Shown piece by piece: positions 34,970-46,500 of a stretch of 64,000 bases of DNA. The translations under genes and the position numbers were made by a program. Every line of letters begins with the position of its first letter. The first letter of the stretch is position 1. Below the pieces are notes generated by a model. That model did not search any database. It saw nothing but the letters and a program-made list of their open reading frames with translations, and was not told the DNA's origin. The stretch is from assembly GCA_033283335.1 (NCBI GenBank), contig JAWMQP010000005.1, positions 1-64,000 on the forward strand, read 5' to 3'. This DNA comes from Pseudomaricurvus sp033283335 (GTDB taxonomy: Bacteria; Pseudomonadota; Gammaproteobacteria; Pseudomonadales; Cellvibrionaceae).

Positions 34970-35650
34970 TCATTTCTTTTTCATCATTCCGTTATAGGCG
35001 ATCTCAGTAATACATTTCCCACTATGAGGCTTCTCTTTCGTCATCAGCTTTTCATCTACATTCGTGACCCAACAAATTTTAAACTCTACCTCGCCACCCT
35101 CAAATTTATGATTAATGATATTTTCCATTTCTGTCACTAAAGAGTAGGTTCGATAACAAAAATCATTTGTATCATGGCGACCTCCATCATATAGAGAAGA
35201 GCCATCCTCAAACTCTATAACAACTACATTTTCTTCAGCACCCATTTTAGGAACAACATGTTTAGAAACATAAATCCCTTTCACGCATTGAGGCTTATTC
35301 GCGATCAAGTGTTTATTCAATCGAGTGTAATCTTCATTTACATACCCTAAAAATAATACTTGCAAGGTATGCCAGGAAATATTTATGAAAAAAAATGCAG
35401 GAATCAATATATAAAGGACATAAGCATGTATTTTTACTTCAGCAGAAACCCTATTGGCTAATGGCCAACAGACCAACCAACGAAAATAAAGATCGGACCT
35501 TTTTCCTTCTCTAACTTCACGCTTAACAATGTATAAAAGTGGATAAAGAAGGATCAACCAAAATAAAGCCGTCTGCATAGCTGTAGCCCATGCAGATGGG
35601 AAATCACATGAAGGGCAATATTCAGACCAGTCGTAAATCGTCGTCCACAC
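34970..35650 (-). CDS. Putative immunity protein (membrane)
   Basis: 226 residues with two hydrophobic segments (about 22-42 and 73-98) and a soluble C-terminal half containing VVVIEFEDGSSLYDGGRHD. The start is GTG at 35650, 20 bp after the stop of tail 3. AT-rich. No family is recognised. Order (tail, immunity, repeat) repeats that of the other cassettes, so an immunity role is likely but unproven. Cysteine-rich N-terminus (EYCPSCDFPSAW) is unusual. Confidence 0.55.
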   Translation of the reverse strand: MWTTIYDWSEYCPSCDFPSAWATAMQTALFWLILLYPLLYIVKREVREGKRSDLYFRWLVCWPLANRVSAEVKIHAYVLYILIPAFFFINISWHTLQVLFLGYVNEDYTRLNKHLIANKPQCVKGIYVSKHVVPKMGAEENVVVIEFEDGSSLYDGGRHDTNDFCYRTYSLVTEMENIINHKFEGGEVEFKICWVTNVDEKLMTKEKPHSGKCITEIAYNGMMKKK

Positions 35651-35670
35651 GGGCGTTTAACTCCAATACA

Positions 35671-35773
35671 TTAATCCTCCAATGAATCCAATACCAAATT
35701 CGTCAACTGGTCCCAGCCTGTCGCCACGCCATAAACTGTTTTTGATAGGTTTGTCAGCCGAGAAGTTTCATTG
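35671..35773 (-). pseudogene. Orphan C-terminal tail of a lost toxin gene (tail 3)
   Basis: 34 open codons ending TGWDQLTNLVLDSLED before TAA, directly joined on the upstream side to the end of RAYT copy 2. The predicted immunity gene starts 20 bp further. Too short to type. Confidence 0.45.
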
Positions 35774-36593
35774 AATATTTGGGGTCAGTGTAAAAACTAA
35801 CTTCCCTCCAACTCCTGTTTGGGCTTCGGCCCGCGCTTCAGTGGTTTGACTCTCCTGCCCGACAAAGCTTCCACCTCGGCCTTGAATTTGTCACTACCTA
35901 ACGCTAAGCCCGCATTACATGCATCCCGTATCCTACCAATCTCCTCGACACCCAAATGACCTCTAAACAGATCACGATAGGCTTTTGTTCTTTGTTCGAC
36001 GGTTTTACCCAGCCCTTGATACACAGGGTGTGGAGTATGCAGCTTAACCTGCTGCCCCAAACCATTGGCAGCATAGCTAGACCAAGTATACTCTTCCGTC
36101 TTCGCCACCATGACAGCTCTAACAGGATTTAACTCAATGTAACGCTGGCAGGTTAGCAAGTACTCTTCCGCATGAACAACACAGGATTTAAAACGTCCTT
36201 CCCATAAGGTGCCTGTACGTCGGTAGGTATAATTAAAATAACGCACATAGTGCCTCCCCAGTGTTTGCATCATCCGTGATACACCACCATTTGTTTCAGG
36301 AGTCACCAGTAAGTGAACATGATTGCTCATGAAGACCCAAGCATGGATGGACACTTTGTTTTTTCTGGCCGATTCCTCCAGCCAATATGCGTATGCAGCG
36401 AAATCTTCTTCCGAGGCAAAACAAGCTTGCCGATTGGTACCGCGCTGAATGATATGTTGCGGAATGCCTGGCAGGCATAATCTTGGTAAACGCGCCATTT
36501 ATCGTCCTTGATATAAGGTTACGTCAGATCAGCATAGCGAACTCTTCCTTAAGTTAAAACGGTAAGGGAGTTTTTACACTGACCCCAAATATT
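35774..36593 (-). mobile_element. RAYT insertion element, copy 2 (820 bp)
   Basis: Perfect 25-bp terminal inverted repeats at 35774-35798 (begins AATATTTGGGGTCAGTGT) and 36569-36593 (ends ACACTGACCCCAAATATT). Same length and gene as copy 1. The left flank is toxin tail 3, the right flank a series of truncated copies. No target-site duplication is obvious. Confidence 0.9.
35797..36498 (-). CDS. RAYT (REP-associated tyrosine) transposase, copy 2
   Basis: 233 residues, differing from copy 1 by only a few residues (for example FMSNHVHLL instead of FMTNHVHLL, and AVMVAKTEEYTWSSY in place of AGMVARPEEYAWSSY). The HUH motif, the catalytic-helix region and the basic tail are all intact. This copy could supply transposase to the truncated elements beside it. 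Confidence 0.9.
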   Translation of the reverse strand: MARLPRLCLPGIPQHIIQRGTNRQACFASEEDFAAYAYWLEESARKNKVSIHAWVFMSNHVHLLVTPETNGGVSRMMQTLGRHYVRYFNYTYRRTGTLWEGRFKSCVVHAEEYLLTCQRYIELNPVRAVMVAKTEEYTWSSYAANGLGQQVKLHTPHPVYQGLGKTVEQRTKAYRDLFRGHLGVEEIGRIRDACNAGLALGSDKFKAEVEALSGRRVKPLKRGPKPKQELEGS

Positions 36594-36731
36594 CTTGCGG
36601 AATGCCTGGCAGGCATAATCTTGGTAAGCGTGCCATCTATCGTCCTTGATATAACTTTACGTCAGATGAGCATAGCGAACTCTTCCTTGAGTTAAAACGG
36701 TAAGGGAGTTTTTACACTGACCCCAAATATT
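36594..36731 (-). repeat. Truncated RAYT element (about 14 codons kept)
   Basis: 138-bp unit: the ORF keeps MARLPRLCLPGIPQ (ATG near 36636), then the leader and the fixed end ACTGACCCCAAATATT at 36731. First of three consecutive tandem units that are progressively shorter on one side only. Confidence 0.9.
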
Positions 36732-36855
36732 AGCAGGCATAATCTTGGTAAGCGTGCCATCTATCGTCCTTGATATAACTTTACGTCAGATGAGCATAGC
36801 GAACTCTTCCTTGAGTTAAAACGGTAAGGGAGTTTTTACACTGACCCCAAATATT
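36732..36855 (-). repeat. Truncated RAYT element (about 8 codons kept)
   Basis: 124-bp unit. It begins in the transposase start region (AGCAGGCATAATCTTGG) and ends with the fixed end at 36855. Almost identical to the previous unit over the shared part. Confidence 0.9.
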
Positions 36856-36964
36856 AGTAAACGCGCCATCTATCGTCCTTGATATAATGTTACGTCAGAT
36901 CAGCATAGCGAACTCTTCCTTAAGTTAAAACGGTAAGGGAGTTTTTAAACTGACCCCCAATATT
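36856..36964 (-). repeat. Truncated RAYT element (about 4 codons kept)
   Basis: 109-bp unit starting AGTAAACGCGCCAT (only MARL of the ORF) and ending at 36964 with a slightly altered fixed end (AAACTGACCCCCAATATT). Confidence 0.9.
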
Positions 36965-36966
36965 TC

Positions 36967-37012
36967 AAGACCCAAGACCCAAGACCCAAGACCCAAGACC
37001 CAAGACCCAAGG
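36967..37012. repeat. Heptanucleotide tandem repeat
   Basis: AAGACCC repeated six times (36967-37008) plus a partial AAGG. A simple-sequence tract inside the RAYT-derived DNA, prone to copy-number change. Confidence 0.95.
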
Positions 37013-37113
37013 AATTTTTACACTGACCCCAAATATTTCCTGCCCCCAAATATTTCTGACCCCAAATTTTCACCCCAAAATTTCTTTACCCCACAATATT
37101 GCTACTTATTCTC
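37013..37113. repeat. Degenerate cluster of element-end fragments
   Basis: One good fixed end (TTTTTACACTGACCCCAAAT, 37017-37036) is followed by shortened variants of CCCCAAATATTTC (CCTGCCCCCAAATATTTC, CTGACCCCAAATTTTC, ACCCCAAAATTTC, ACCCCACAATATT). It lies directly after the immunity gene of the intact RHS protein. Confidence 0.8.
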
Positions 37114-37114
37114 T

Positions 37115-37552
37115 CTACCCATAACGGGATAAAACCCACCAACCAAGCAATGCTAATGAGTCATTTCCATAGCTCCCTAAGGCACCATCATTACTATCCT
37201 TCCCTAAAAACCTTAGCTCCCTCGAAAATAGTTTTCCGCCTTTAAAAACAAAGGAATTCTTATCATTGATTTTACCTCTCACCCAATAAAATCTGAAACA
37301 TTTACCTTTGATCTCCAAATCTAACCTCAAGTCACCCGACAGATAAGACAGCTTACCTTTATCACTAGAAACTAGATTGAACTCCCTTCCATGGAAAATG
37401 ATACGCTTTCTGTCTATCTCACAGAATCTAGAGCCACCAACATAAAGAGAAACATCATATGACGTATCCCATTTTCCAATAGCGCCACTTGGAAAACCAA
37501 TAAGATCGGGGACTTCACCCCGATCACTTGCTTTTAAAATATAAGATTTCAA
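37115..37552 (-). CDS. Putative immunity protein for the giant RHS protein
   Basis: 145 residues, AT-rich, mainly beta-like (KGKCFRFYWVRGKINDKNSF) with a hydrophobic C-terminal stretch SLALLGWWVLSRYG. It begins with TTG at 37552, two bases after the RHS stop, with only a weak GAAG before it, so translation probably depends on coupling to the RHS gene. Position immediately after the toxin tip is the usual place for the cognate immunity gene. No family is recognised. Confidence 0.6.
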   Translation of the reverse strand: MKSYILKASDRGEVPDLIGFPSGAIGKWDTSYDVSLYVGGSRFCEIDRKRIIFHGREFNLVSSDKGKLSYLSGDLRLDLEIKGKCFRFYWVRGKINDKNSFVFKGGKLFSRELRFLGKDSNDGALGSYGNDSLALLGWWVLSRYG

Positions 37553-37554
37553 TA

Positions 37555-40500
37555 TTACTTCGACTCAATTAATTTAGGCCCTCTGAGCTCCAATCCAAAA
37601 CCAACACCCAGTTTCGACTTTTTAAATTGTGCACTGAAATCGAGTGAGTTTCGCACCGAAGGCTCCAGATTAAAATCATATCCTAACCTCACTCCTGTTT
37701 TAACTTGGAACGCGCTATCCCTACCTCCAACCAAATTTACATCTTTTTGAACAATCTGAGTAGCACCGAATCCATTTTCCCAATCATAGGAGAACCTGCT
37801 TACGGTTTGCTCTCCCCCTGGCCCTTTATTTGGCCATTTGTACTGTGCGCCTAAAAAGTCTGTACCACCCAAGACTTTGATCTCACCAAATCCTAAATCA
37901 AATTTTATCGATCCTCTTATATCAGCCCCAGGATCTTGTGAAAAAGCTCTAAAATCATCCCAAGATTGTGATGCGGTTCTTACGTCTTCATATAAATTAT
38001 ATCGTCCCTCAGATGTAGCAAGGTTCCCTATTGATTGAACTAAATCAATCCCACTGAAGACAAAATCGATCGCTACTTCATCCAATAGACTTAAACCTAC
38101 ATACTCCCATACATTAGAAGCATCATCCTTTGCATATCTATAACTATTTTTTACACTCTGCTGCCATTCATCTATTGCGGTATTTGCCGACCTAAAGCTT
38201 TCACCCAATTCTTTCGAACCTTCTTTATAAATAATTGAGAACGGATTCAAACTCCGTTCTTCTGGCACAAAATTAATCCCTCTCTGAGCTGTTTCAACCG
38301 GAACATCGTTAAAGCCAACAGAACCAATTGTCGGATAGACATCATTTGCTGCACTCTGAGAAGCATAAAACTCCCTCAACCCAGCATCACTCTCCCCATA
38401 AGCCACCTTAGTCGCCTCACTAACAACCAAACCAGCCCCAGGCACACTCACCTGCTGACCAACCTGCAACTGTCGAGGATCAACACCTTGGTTAGCCTCC
38501 ATATACTGCTGAGTACGCGCCAAGATCTCAGCATCGGTAGCACCAGTACCTAAATCAGACTTCGCCAGATCCCAAAAGCTATCGCCTTGCTGAATAGTGC
38601 GAGTTTGCTCAGCTAACGGCCCATACCCCAACTCAGCTCGCATCCCATCATTAAATTGAGTCCCCATCGGACCACCTAACAAGCTGGCCGCACCGGTATC
38701 CACCATAACACCTGGCTCAATACCCAGCATCGCATAGCGGATTGGATCATTCGGATCTAGTTCAATTGGAGCACTTAATTTAGAAGCAGTTGCTATACGC
38801 TGTTGTTCACGTCTGGCTGCATTTTCTATAGCTGCCGCAGAAGCCTGTTTAACAAACGCCTTACCATCCCCCTCAACTCGCCCATGCAACCAGTTTATCC
38901 CCGCTTGCTTATCAACAAGCGCCAAGCCTCCACCAATAAGAAGGTTTGCCCCCTGATTCTTCAGGAAGTTGCCAAAGTTCAGCTCTCTTTCGCCTTCACC
39001 ACCGGTAACAACCGGCTGCTGAACTGCGTTGGCAATGGTGTTACCGACTGCACCCACCCAGTCAGCAGTCGTCAGTTCACCGTTGTCAATATAACTAGAG
39101 GCCAGATCAACCCATGCATTACTGAAATCTAACGTGGCTCCACCCACCTCAAACGTTAAGGCATCACCGCCGAGTTTAATGCCATTGGTGTCGAGCCCCG
39201 ATGCAATACCGGCAACGGCCACACTAGACCAACTGGTAATTTTACCGTTCTCGGCCAACTGTACGATCGCGCTAGAGGCCATGTTCACAGCAGCGGCTGC
39301 TACCTTACTGTTTTTGACCAATTCAGAAACAGCTTTCAGGCCTTGTACACCTTGCAGAAGCTCCCCAACGCCTGCCGTAATGGCCCCTTGAACAGCAGCC
39401 TCTCCAACCGCTCCCCAATCAAAGCCATCCTGTAAGCCTGCGGCTATACGCAGGCCCTGCCCCACAATACTGCCAACTGCAGCGCCTATAGCGGCCCCAA
39501 CCACGGTGGCGGCAAATGTTGCTACTGCTCCACCACCCCAGGCAGCCGCTAAAGCCTCCGTGGATACATAACCGGTATACACCGCCACCACAACCACAAT
39601 AATGGTGATGATGATCGCCAAAAACCCACCACAATCATCGTCATCTTCCGGCGTTTTCAAATTCGGCAGGTTGGAACCGATGATGTCGCCTTCGTTGTAC
39701 ACCACATGGGTGTCGGAGGTGAGGCGGCCGGTCTCCACCGAATTCGGTACCGACAGAACCGAACCGGCTTTCAGTTCCTGGCCCGGCTCGACGTTGTTGG
39801 CGTCGGCGATCAGGAACCATAGATTGGGGTTGCCATAGACCGCTGCTGCAACGGTCTGCAGGGTGTCGCCTTCGTTAACGGTAAAGTTGGTGGGGCCACT
39901 GGTGGGATACTCGTCGCCCATGTTCTGGATCAGGTTATAGTTGCCGGTATCCAGTTTGATTTTCACATCGCCGGTTTTGGTGTTGACCTTCTTCTCGCCC
40001 ACGGGGTTGCCGTTGGCGTAGAGGTACTCGGTCTTGTGGACCTTGTCCCCTTTACCTTCGTCGTGGAAACGATAGAGAATCTGGCCATCGTTGTTGTAGA
40101 CGAATGTGAGGTATTCACGGCGGGATTGATTGTCCCCCTCGCCCTTATCGATGCGAGTCACCTGGTCATTGGCGTTATAGGTAAAGTTGGTGCGACCGTA
40201 GGAGTCGTTAGGCCCGTAACCGGTGATGTAGTTCTCGCGCCCGTCGGGGTGGTAATAGTACTTGTACTTGATTTTGCTGCCATCGGTGATCAAGTCCATG
40301 CGCTTGACCTGACCGCTCTTATTGAGCGTCATGGTGGACTTATCGCCATCGTCGTTGGTGAAGTAGCTGCGGCCGTTCTCGTAGAACTTCTCGGTTTTGT
40401 AGTATTTCTGGGTGCCGTTTTTAAATTCGCGGTAGGCCAGTACATTGCCCGTATTGTCGTATTGCCAGGTACTGTGCTTGGCGTCGGAGCCTTCCTGCCA

Positions 40501-43500
40501 GTCGGCGCGGATGACGCGGCCAATATCGTCGTACTGGTAGCTGACGATGGTACCGTTGTTGTTCCAACTGGCCCGGCGTCCGGCGTCGTCGTAACTGTAG
40601 CCACTGATGATGGAGCCACCATTGCCATTGGTCATGGCGGTGACCTTGTTGCTGGCATCGTACTCGTACCAGTGGTTCACCATCTTCTCGGTACCCGCGT
40701 CGGTATAGACCCGCTTCTGGTTACCGGCGGCGTCCCACTGATAGTTGAGGTTGAGACCAGTGACGGCGTCGGCCCAGCGAGTCATCTGACCCAGGGCGTC
40801 ATAGGCATAGGTGACCCGGCGGTTGTGACCACCGGTACCGGTGGTGTGCTCTTCAGCACGATTGCCACGCACGTCGTACTGGTAGGTGGTTTTCACCCCC
40901 GTGGTCAGGTCGTCCACGGCGATCAATCGACCAGCGGCATCGTAGCTGCGGTGAATGTCGGGAGTGGTGTTGAACAGCCCCCACAAACGCAACAGCGAGC
41001 CAAAGTCGAAGTAGCTGAAATCGAACAGACCACCACCCCAACTGCCGAGGTTGCTGAACCAGTTGGGGGCTTCGCGGTATTCGCGAATCATGTTGCCGAA
41101 GTCGTCGTACTCAAACAGCGTGCGACGACCAGCCTGATCCACTTCCGCCAGCTTGCGACCGAACTCACCGAACTCGTAGCTGGTCACCCGCCCCATTTCA
41201 TCGATGCTGGCGACCATATTGCCGTAGGCATCGTACTGGCGCTGGAGCGTCAAGGTCTGGCCATCCTGCAGGCTGGTGGTCAGAATCACACGACCGAGTC
41301 CATCGTATTCGGCGGTGGTTTTATTGCCGTTTTCGTCGATGGTTTCGATTCGATTATCGCGGCCATCGTAGGCGTAAGACTGGCTCAAACCCAGGGCGTT
41401 GGTGGCACTCACCACGCGGTTGCGGTGATCGTATTCAATATCGGTGCTATTGCCGAGGCCATCGATCACTTTGATGCGGCGATCGAAGACATCGTAGCGG
41501 TATTCGGTAATGCGGCCTTCACCATCGATTTCAGCAATCATTCGACCGCTGGCATCGTACTGCTTGTAACTTTCGTTACCCAGGCCATCCACCATTTTGA
41601 CTTCGTTACCCAGGCGGTCAAAGAAGGTCTGTTCGACATTGAAGTTACCGTCGACCGTTTGCACCATCTGGTTGAGGCCGTTATAGATTTCACGGTTGTT
41701 ATAGCCAGCAGCGTCCTGTGTCAAAACCCGGTTATCCAACACATCGTATGCATACCGCTCTACCGCACGTAACGCTGACGCCTCGTCATAAACATTGGTC
41801 GCTACCGCAATATTGGTGATCTGGCGGTTACGGGCATCGTATTCCATAAAGCTGGAACGAACTTCGGTGTTGCCTTCCACCCCGTAGCGATGTTCGGCGA
41901 CCCGGTTGCCGTTGGCATCGACACCGTATTCACGCCAAATACCGTCGCCCTCGTTGGTGGCGATCAGGTTATCCTGGGCATCGAAACGTCTCTCGATGAA
42001 GTAACCGGTGGTGCGCCCGTCGGCGTCCTGACTGCCACCCACCAGACCGGTGGACTCCACCGCGACGGTGACAAACTGGGCATCGTTATTGACAGGGCCG
42101 CTGTAAAGTCCCGCGTCAATCGAGATCGCCCCGCTGGCCGAGACGGTCACTTCGGCATCGGTTTCACTGGCCAGTACCGTCAGCGACTGGTTGGTCTTGG
42201 TGACATTGGCGCTGTCGGCCTGCACCTGCAGCCAGTCGACAATCACCTCATTACCATCGGCGTCGGTATAGAACAGTTTCAGGTCGTAGGCCTGGCCGGT
42301 CAGCTCACTGTCGAGCAGCGGCAGGGTGACCTCATAGTGGCCACTGCCGCTGGCTACCAACAGCTCGCTGTTGGCGAAGGTGGTGTCAGTGCCCGCCTCA
42401 CGCCAGGCCAGTTGCAGATCGCCCTGCAGGTTGGCCACTTCGCTCGCCGCCAGGTCAACCGCCACGCTGACGTCGTAACCCAGGGTTTCCACCAGGGGCT
42501 CTGGCAGCGGAGCTGCCGGATCATAGTTAGGGTCATTGGGGTCATTGACCGGGTTGTAATTGGCCGCACTGGTATCGGTGGGGTCGTAGGGTATGGTTTG
42601 CGTGATTTCGGTACTGGCGACTGACAGATCATGACTGTCGGCAAAACGCTCACCATAGTAGGAGCTCATGTGGTGGGTACCGGCTGCCAGACTGCCACCG
42701 GCGACCAGCTGCTGACTGCCCAGCGCTCCCGCCGCCCGGCTGCTAACGGTCGGCTGACCGGCCAGCACCACCAGTTCATCGCGCCGCAATTCGTCACCCA
42801 CCTCCGGAATGGCCCAGCTCAGGCTTTGGCGAGTCCCCTCCAGGGGAGTGGCGCTGTCGATGGTGACCTTGAATTGATCAATTATGACTTCGCCGGCATC
42901 GATCTCATCAACCTGATTGAGGACACCGGTGAGGGTGACGGTATAGGTACCAGCGCTCAGCGGCGCAGCATCCGTACCCATTTCCAAAGCAAAATCACTG
43001 TAGCCATTGCCACTGTCGACCCCTTCCGCAGTCGCGGCCATGGTAGCCGCGTCGCTGCCATCCAGGGTCCAGGTCGCCATCAGCAGATCCATATTGGCCG
43101 CCAGCGCCGCCGGTATGCGTGAGTCGAGACTGGCCTTGTATCCGGTACCGGCACCACTGACGACAGACACCTGGCCCAGCTCGGTGGTGACACCGTAGTG
43201 CGGCTCGCTGGCTTCAAAAGGGTATTCCGGGGTGCTGTAGACGGCACCGGCGGCTTCATAGCTGATGCTGTAAGCCAGTTCCTGCAGGTTGGGAACACCG
43301 CTCAGCGTGGCACTGACGGTCCCATCGCCGTTGTCGGTCATGGCGATTGGGTTGGCCGTGCTGCCCAGAACGCCGTAGTTCAGCTGCGCATTGGTCGCAC
43401 CTCCCCCCAAAGCCGCAGTGATCACTACACTGTCGGCACCGGTTTGCTGAACCTGAATATCACTGGCGGAAGGTGGTACCCGCAGAACCTGTTCAGCACT

Positions 43501-46500
43501 CCACGCCTGATTGCCGGCCCGGTCGGTGGTAACAACCCGGAAGTAGAGTTCCTCTCCGGCGGTCAGCTGGTCGGCGGGGATATAAATCTCACCCGATTCA
43601 TCAAACCAGGTGGCCAGGGTACCGCTGTCGTTAGCGTAATCGGCAAGGTTGCTGTGACTGCTGCTATCCCACACCACCCGTGAAGACAGACCACCCCCTT
43701 GCGGCAGATCCCAGCCGATGACGACATCCTGTCCGACATTGGCGGTAACATTAGTGGCGGGTATGGCCTGGCTGTCAATTTCACCGGTGTAGACGAAAAT
43801 CTGGTTACCGGCTGCATCAAACTCCATGGAGGAACCGGTGCCATCCGGGGCGATGTTTTGCACCACGCGACCGGCCCCATCGTAAGCCATTTTGCTCACA
43901 AAGCCATCGGCATCCTCGGTCCAGGTAATTTCGTTGCGGGCGTTATAGCGATGATGGGTCAGCAGCTCATCACCGGCCGCAGCCGCCATCAGATCGGTTT
44001 CACTGACCACCCGGTTGGCATCATCAATACCGTAGACAGTGGCCTGATCGTTGGCATGAGCGGCGACCAGGGTGGCAAAGTTGGTGGTTCGGCCATCGAG
44101 TGAGGCCAGGTCCACACTGCCGTCAACCGCATTGAAATAACGTTTGCGCAGGGTTTCGTTGCCATTGGCATCGTAACCGTATAAATGCACAACACGGTTG
44201 GCATTAACCACTGCCACCTTACGATCAGCGGCATCGTAGTAGTAGTACTCGGTTATTGCCTGAGTGCTGTCTGCTGCACGGGTTTGGCTTAATTGGTTTC
44301 CGGTGGCATCGTAGCTCCACTCGGTACGGATTCGCTCATTGACCACCTGACCACTGGCAATATCGTAAACTTCGGTAAGCGGTGAGGTTTCTGCTACGAG
44401 ACGGCTGGCCGCATCGTATTCACGGTTGGTGATCCACACTTCGCCGGTTGGCTGGCTATAACCTGTAGCGGTTACCTGAGCCATATCTACCGGTACGGTA
44501 TAGACACGTTGCTCAATGAGATTGTCCTGTGCATCGAAGGCGAATTCCGTTAGGTAACCGGCACCATCAATGGTGGCAATGCGCCGATCCTTGCTGTCGT
44601 AGAAATTGTAAAACTCATTACCATTGCTATCCGTCTGCCTCTGAATATTGCCGTAAGCGTCGTATTGTGTAGAAGACTCCGGACGCACACGCGCAACAGT
44701 CGCGGATGGATTTTGCGGGTCGTTAGCGGCAACAGTCGTAACATCTATCTCCGGGTGGATAACCCGGATTTCACGCCCCATGACATCGTACTCGCGCTCG
44801 GTCAGGCGCGCTTCACCGGCCGGCGCGGCAGGACGGGAGGCGGGATCGTGTGCCGCGTCGGTCAGACGCTGCATGAACAGGGTTTCGCTGACCGCCTCGC
44901 CAAAGTTGTTGTAGCCCCATTCCATCAGCACATTGTCGGCACCGATCTCGGCAACCTTGCGGCCATTGGCATCAAAGTAACTGGTGATGCTGTAGCCGGC
45001 AGGATCGGTCACCTTCACCTGGTTACCGAAAGCATCGTATTCACGTCGAACAATCAGTTGCTCGGTCTGCACGCCACCGCTGATGGTGTAGGTGTCTACG
45101 ACAGCACCGCGCTCCTCAACAACCCGATTGTTGTGGTCGTAAACGTAGCTGGTGCTGACGCCACGGGCATCGGTTTTGCTGACGGCATTACCGACCGCGT
45201 CGTAACTGTAGGCCACGGTTTCATTGAGGCCATTGGTTTCGGTCAGGATACGGTTGTTCAGATCGTAGCTGTAACGGGTGGCGACGCCGTTGCCATTGAT
45301 CTGCTGCACCACATTGCCGAGTTTGTCGTAGACATTGCGCTGCACGATATTGAGGCCCGCCTGATCGAAGGTCTGGCTTAGAAGACGATTGTTCAGGTCA
45401 TAGCTGTAAAGCGTTTCACGCACGGCATGATCATCGGTTGCCGAAATAATACGGTCCGCGGTTTTGTTGTTGGCGGCATCCCACTCGAATTCGGTTTCGG
45501 TACCATCCACATCGACAAAGTGCACCAGTCGATTGTTCAAATCAAAACTGTATTCACGCACCCGCGGCGCACTGGTATTGGTAAACAGCAGTTCGCGAAC
45601 GGTATTGCCTGCGCCATCGTAAACGGTTTGGTTGCGCGTACCGTCCGGCAGGGTTTCGGCCACCATGCGGCTGTTGCGGTCGTATTCGCTGTGAACAACG
45701 CGGTCATCGCTGCTGGCAGACATCGCCGGTGGTGTCAGGTCGCTCACCGGACCGGTGTAACGGCTGGCATAAATGCGCTCATCAATGCGGTTGCCAACAC
45801 TGTCGAAGGCAAAGCGGGTCACGATACCTTCCGGATCCAGGGTCGCCACCAAGCGATTGGCGCCGTCGAAGTAGAAGCGGGCTACGCGACCCAGCGCATC
45901 CGTGGCACGGATGCGGTTGCCCATGGCGTCGTAGTGGTATTCCGTGCGATATCCCTCTCCGTCAACATCCGCCGTCTTGCGATTGTTGAGATCGTACTCC
46001 ATGCGGGTAATGCGCGCGTCGCTGGTGCCGGCCGCCATGCGCGTGATCACTTCATTGCCCAGCGCATCGAACTCATGTTCGGTGCGCACACCGTACGGGT
46101 CGATTTCCGCAGTCATACGGGCATTGCGGTCATATTCAAAACTGCGATTGATCCAGATGTCGGCACCGCCATCGGCGCTCTGCAGCAGGTGCTCGGCAAT
46201 CTTGTTGCCCGCTTCGTCGTAGTCGTAGCGGCTGATGCCACCCTCCGGCGTGATCTGCTGGGTCAGTCGATTGGCCAGGTCGTAGCTGTACTGGGTGGTA
46301 CGCGGTGCGGTGCCAGCCAAGCCATTGGCGGCTTCGGTCATGCTGAGGCGGTTACCCACAGCATCGTAAGTGTATTCCGTCACACTGCCTTCACCGTCGG
46401 TCATGCTTAACATTCTGTCAGCGGCATCGAAGGTGAACTGGTTGCTCTGTACAAACGCCAGTGCGGCTTTGTCGGCATCGTATGCCGGGTCACCCACAGC

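Noticed and set aside
36594..36964. Three tandem units as a satellite or REP array
   Set aside because: The units differ in length on one side only and carry transposase start codons, so truncated elements explain them better.
36967..37012. Possible CRISPR array
   Set aside because: The units are 7-bp direct repeats without spacers, and no cas genes are present.
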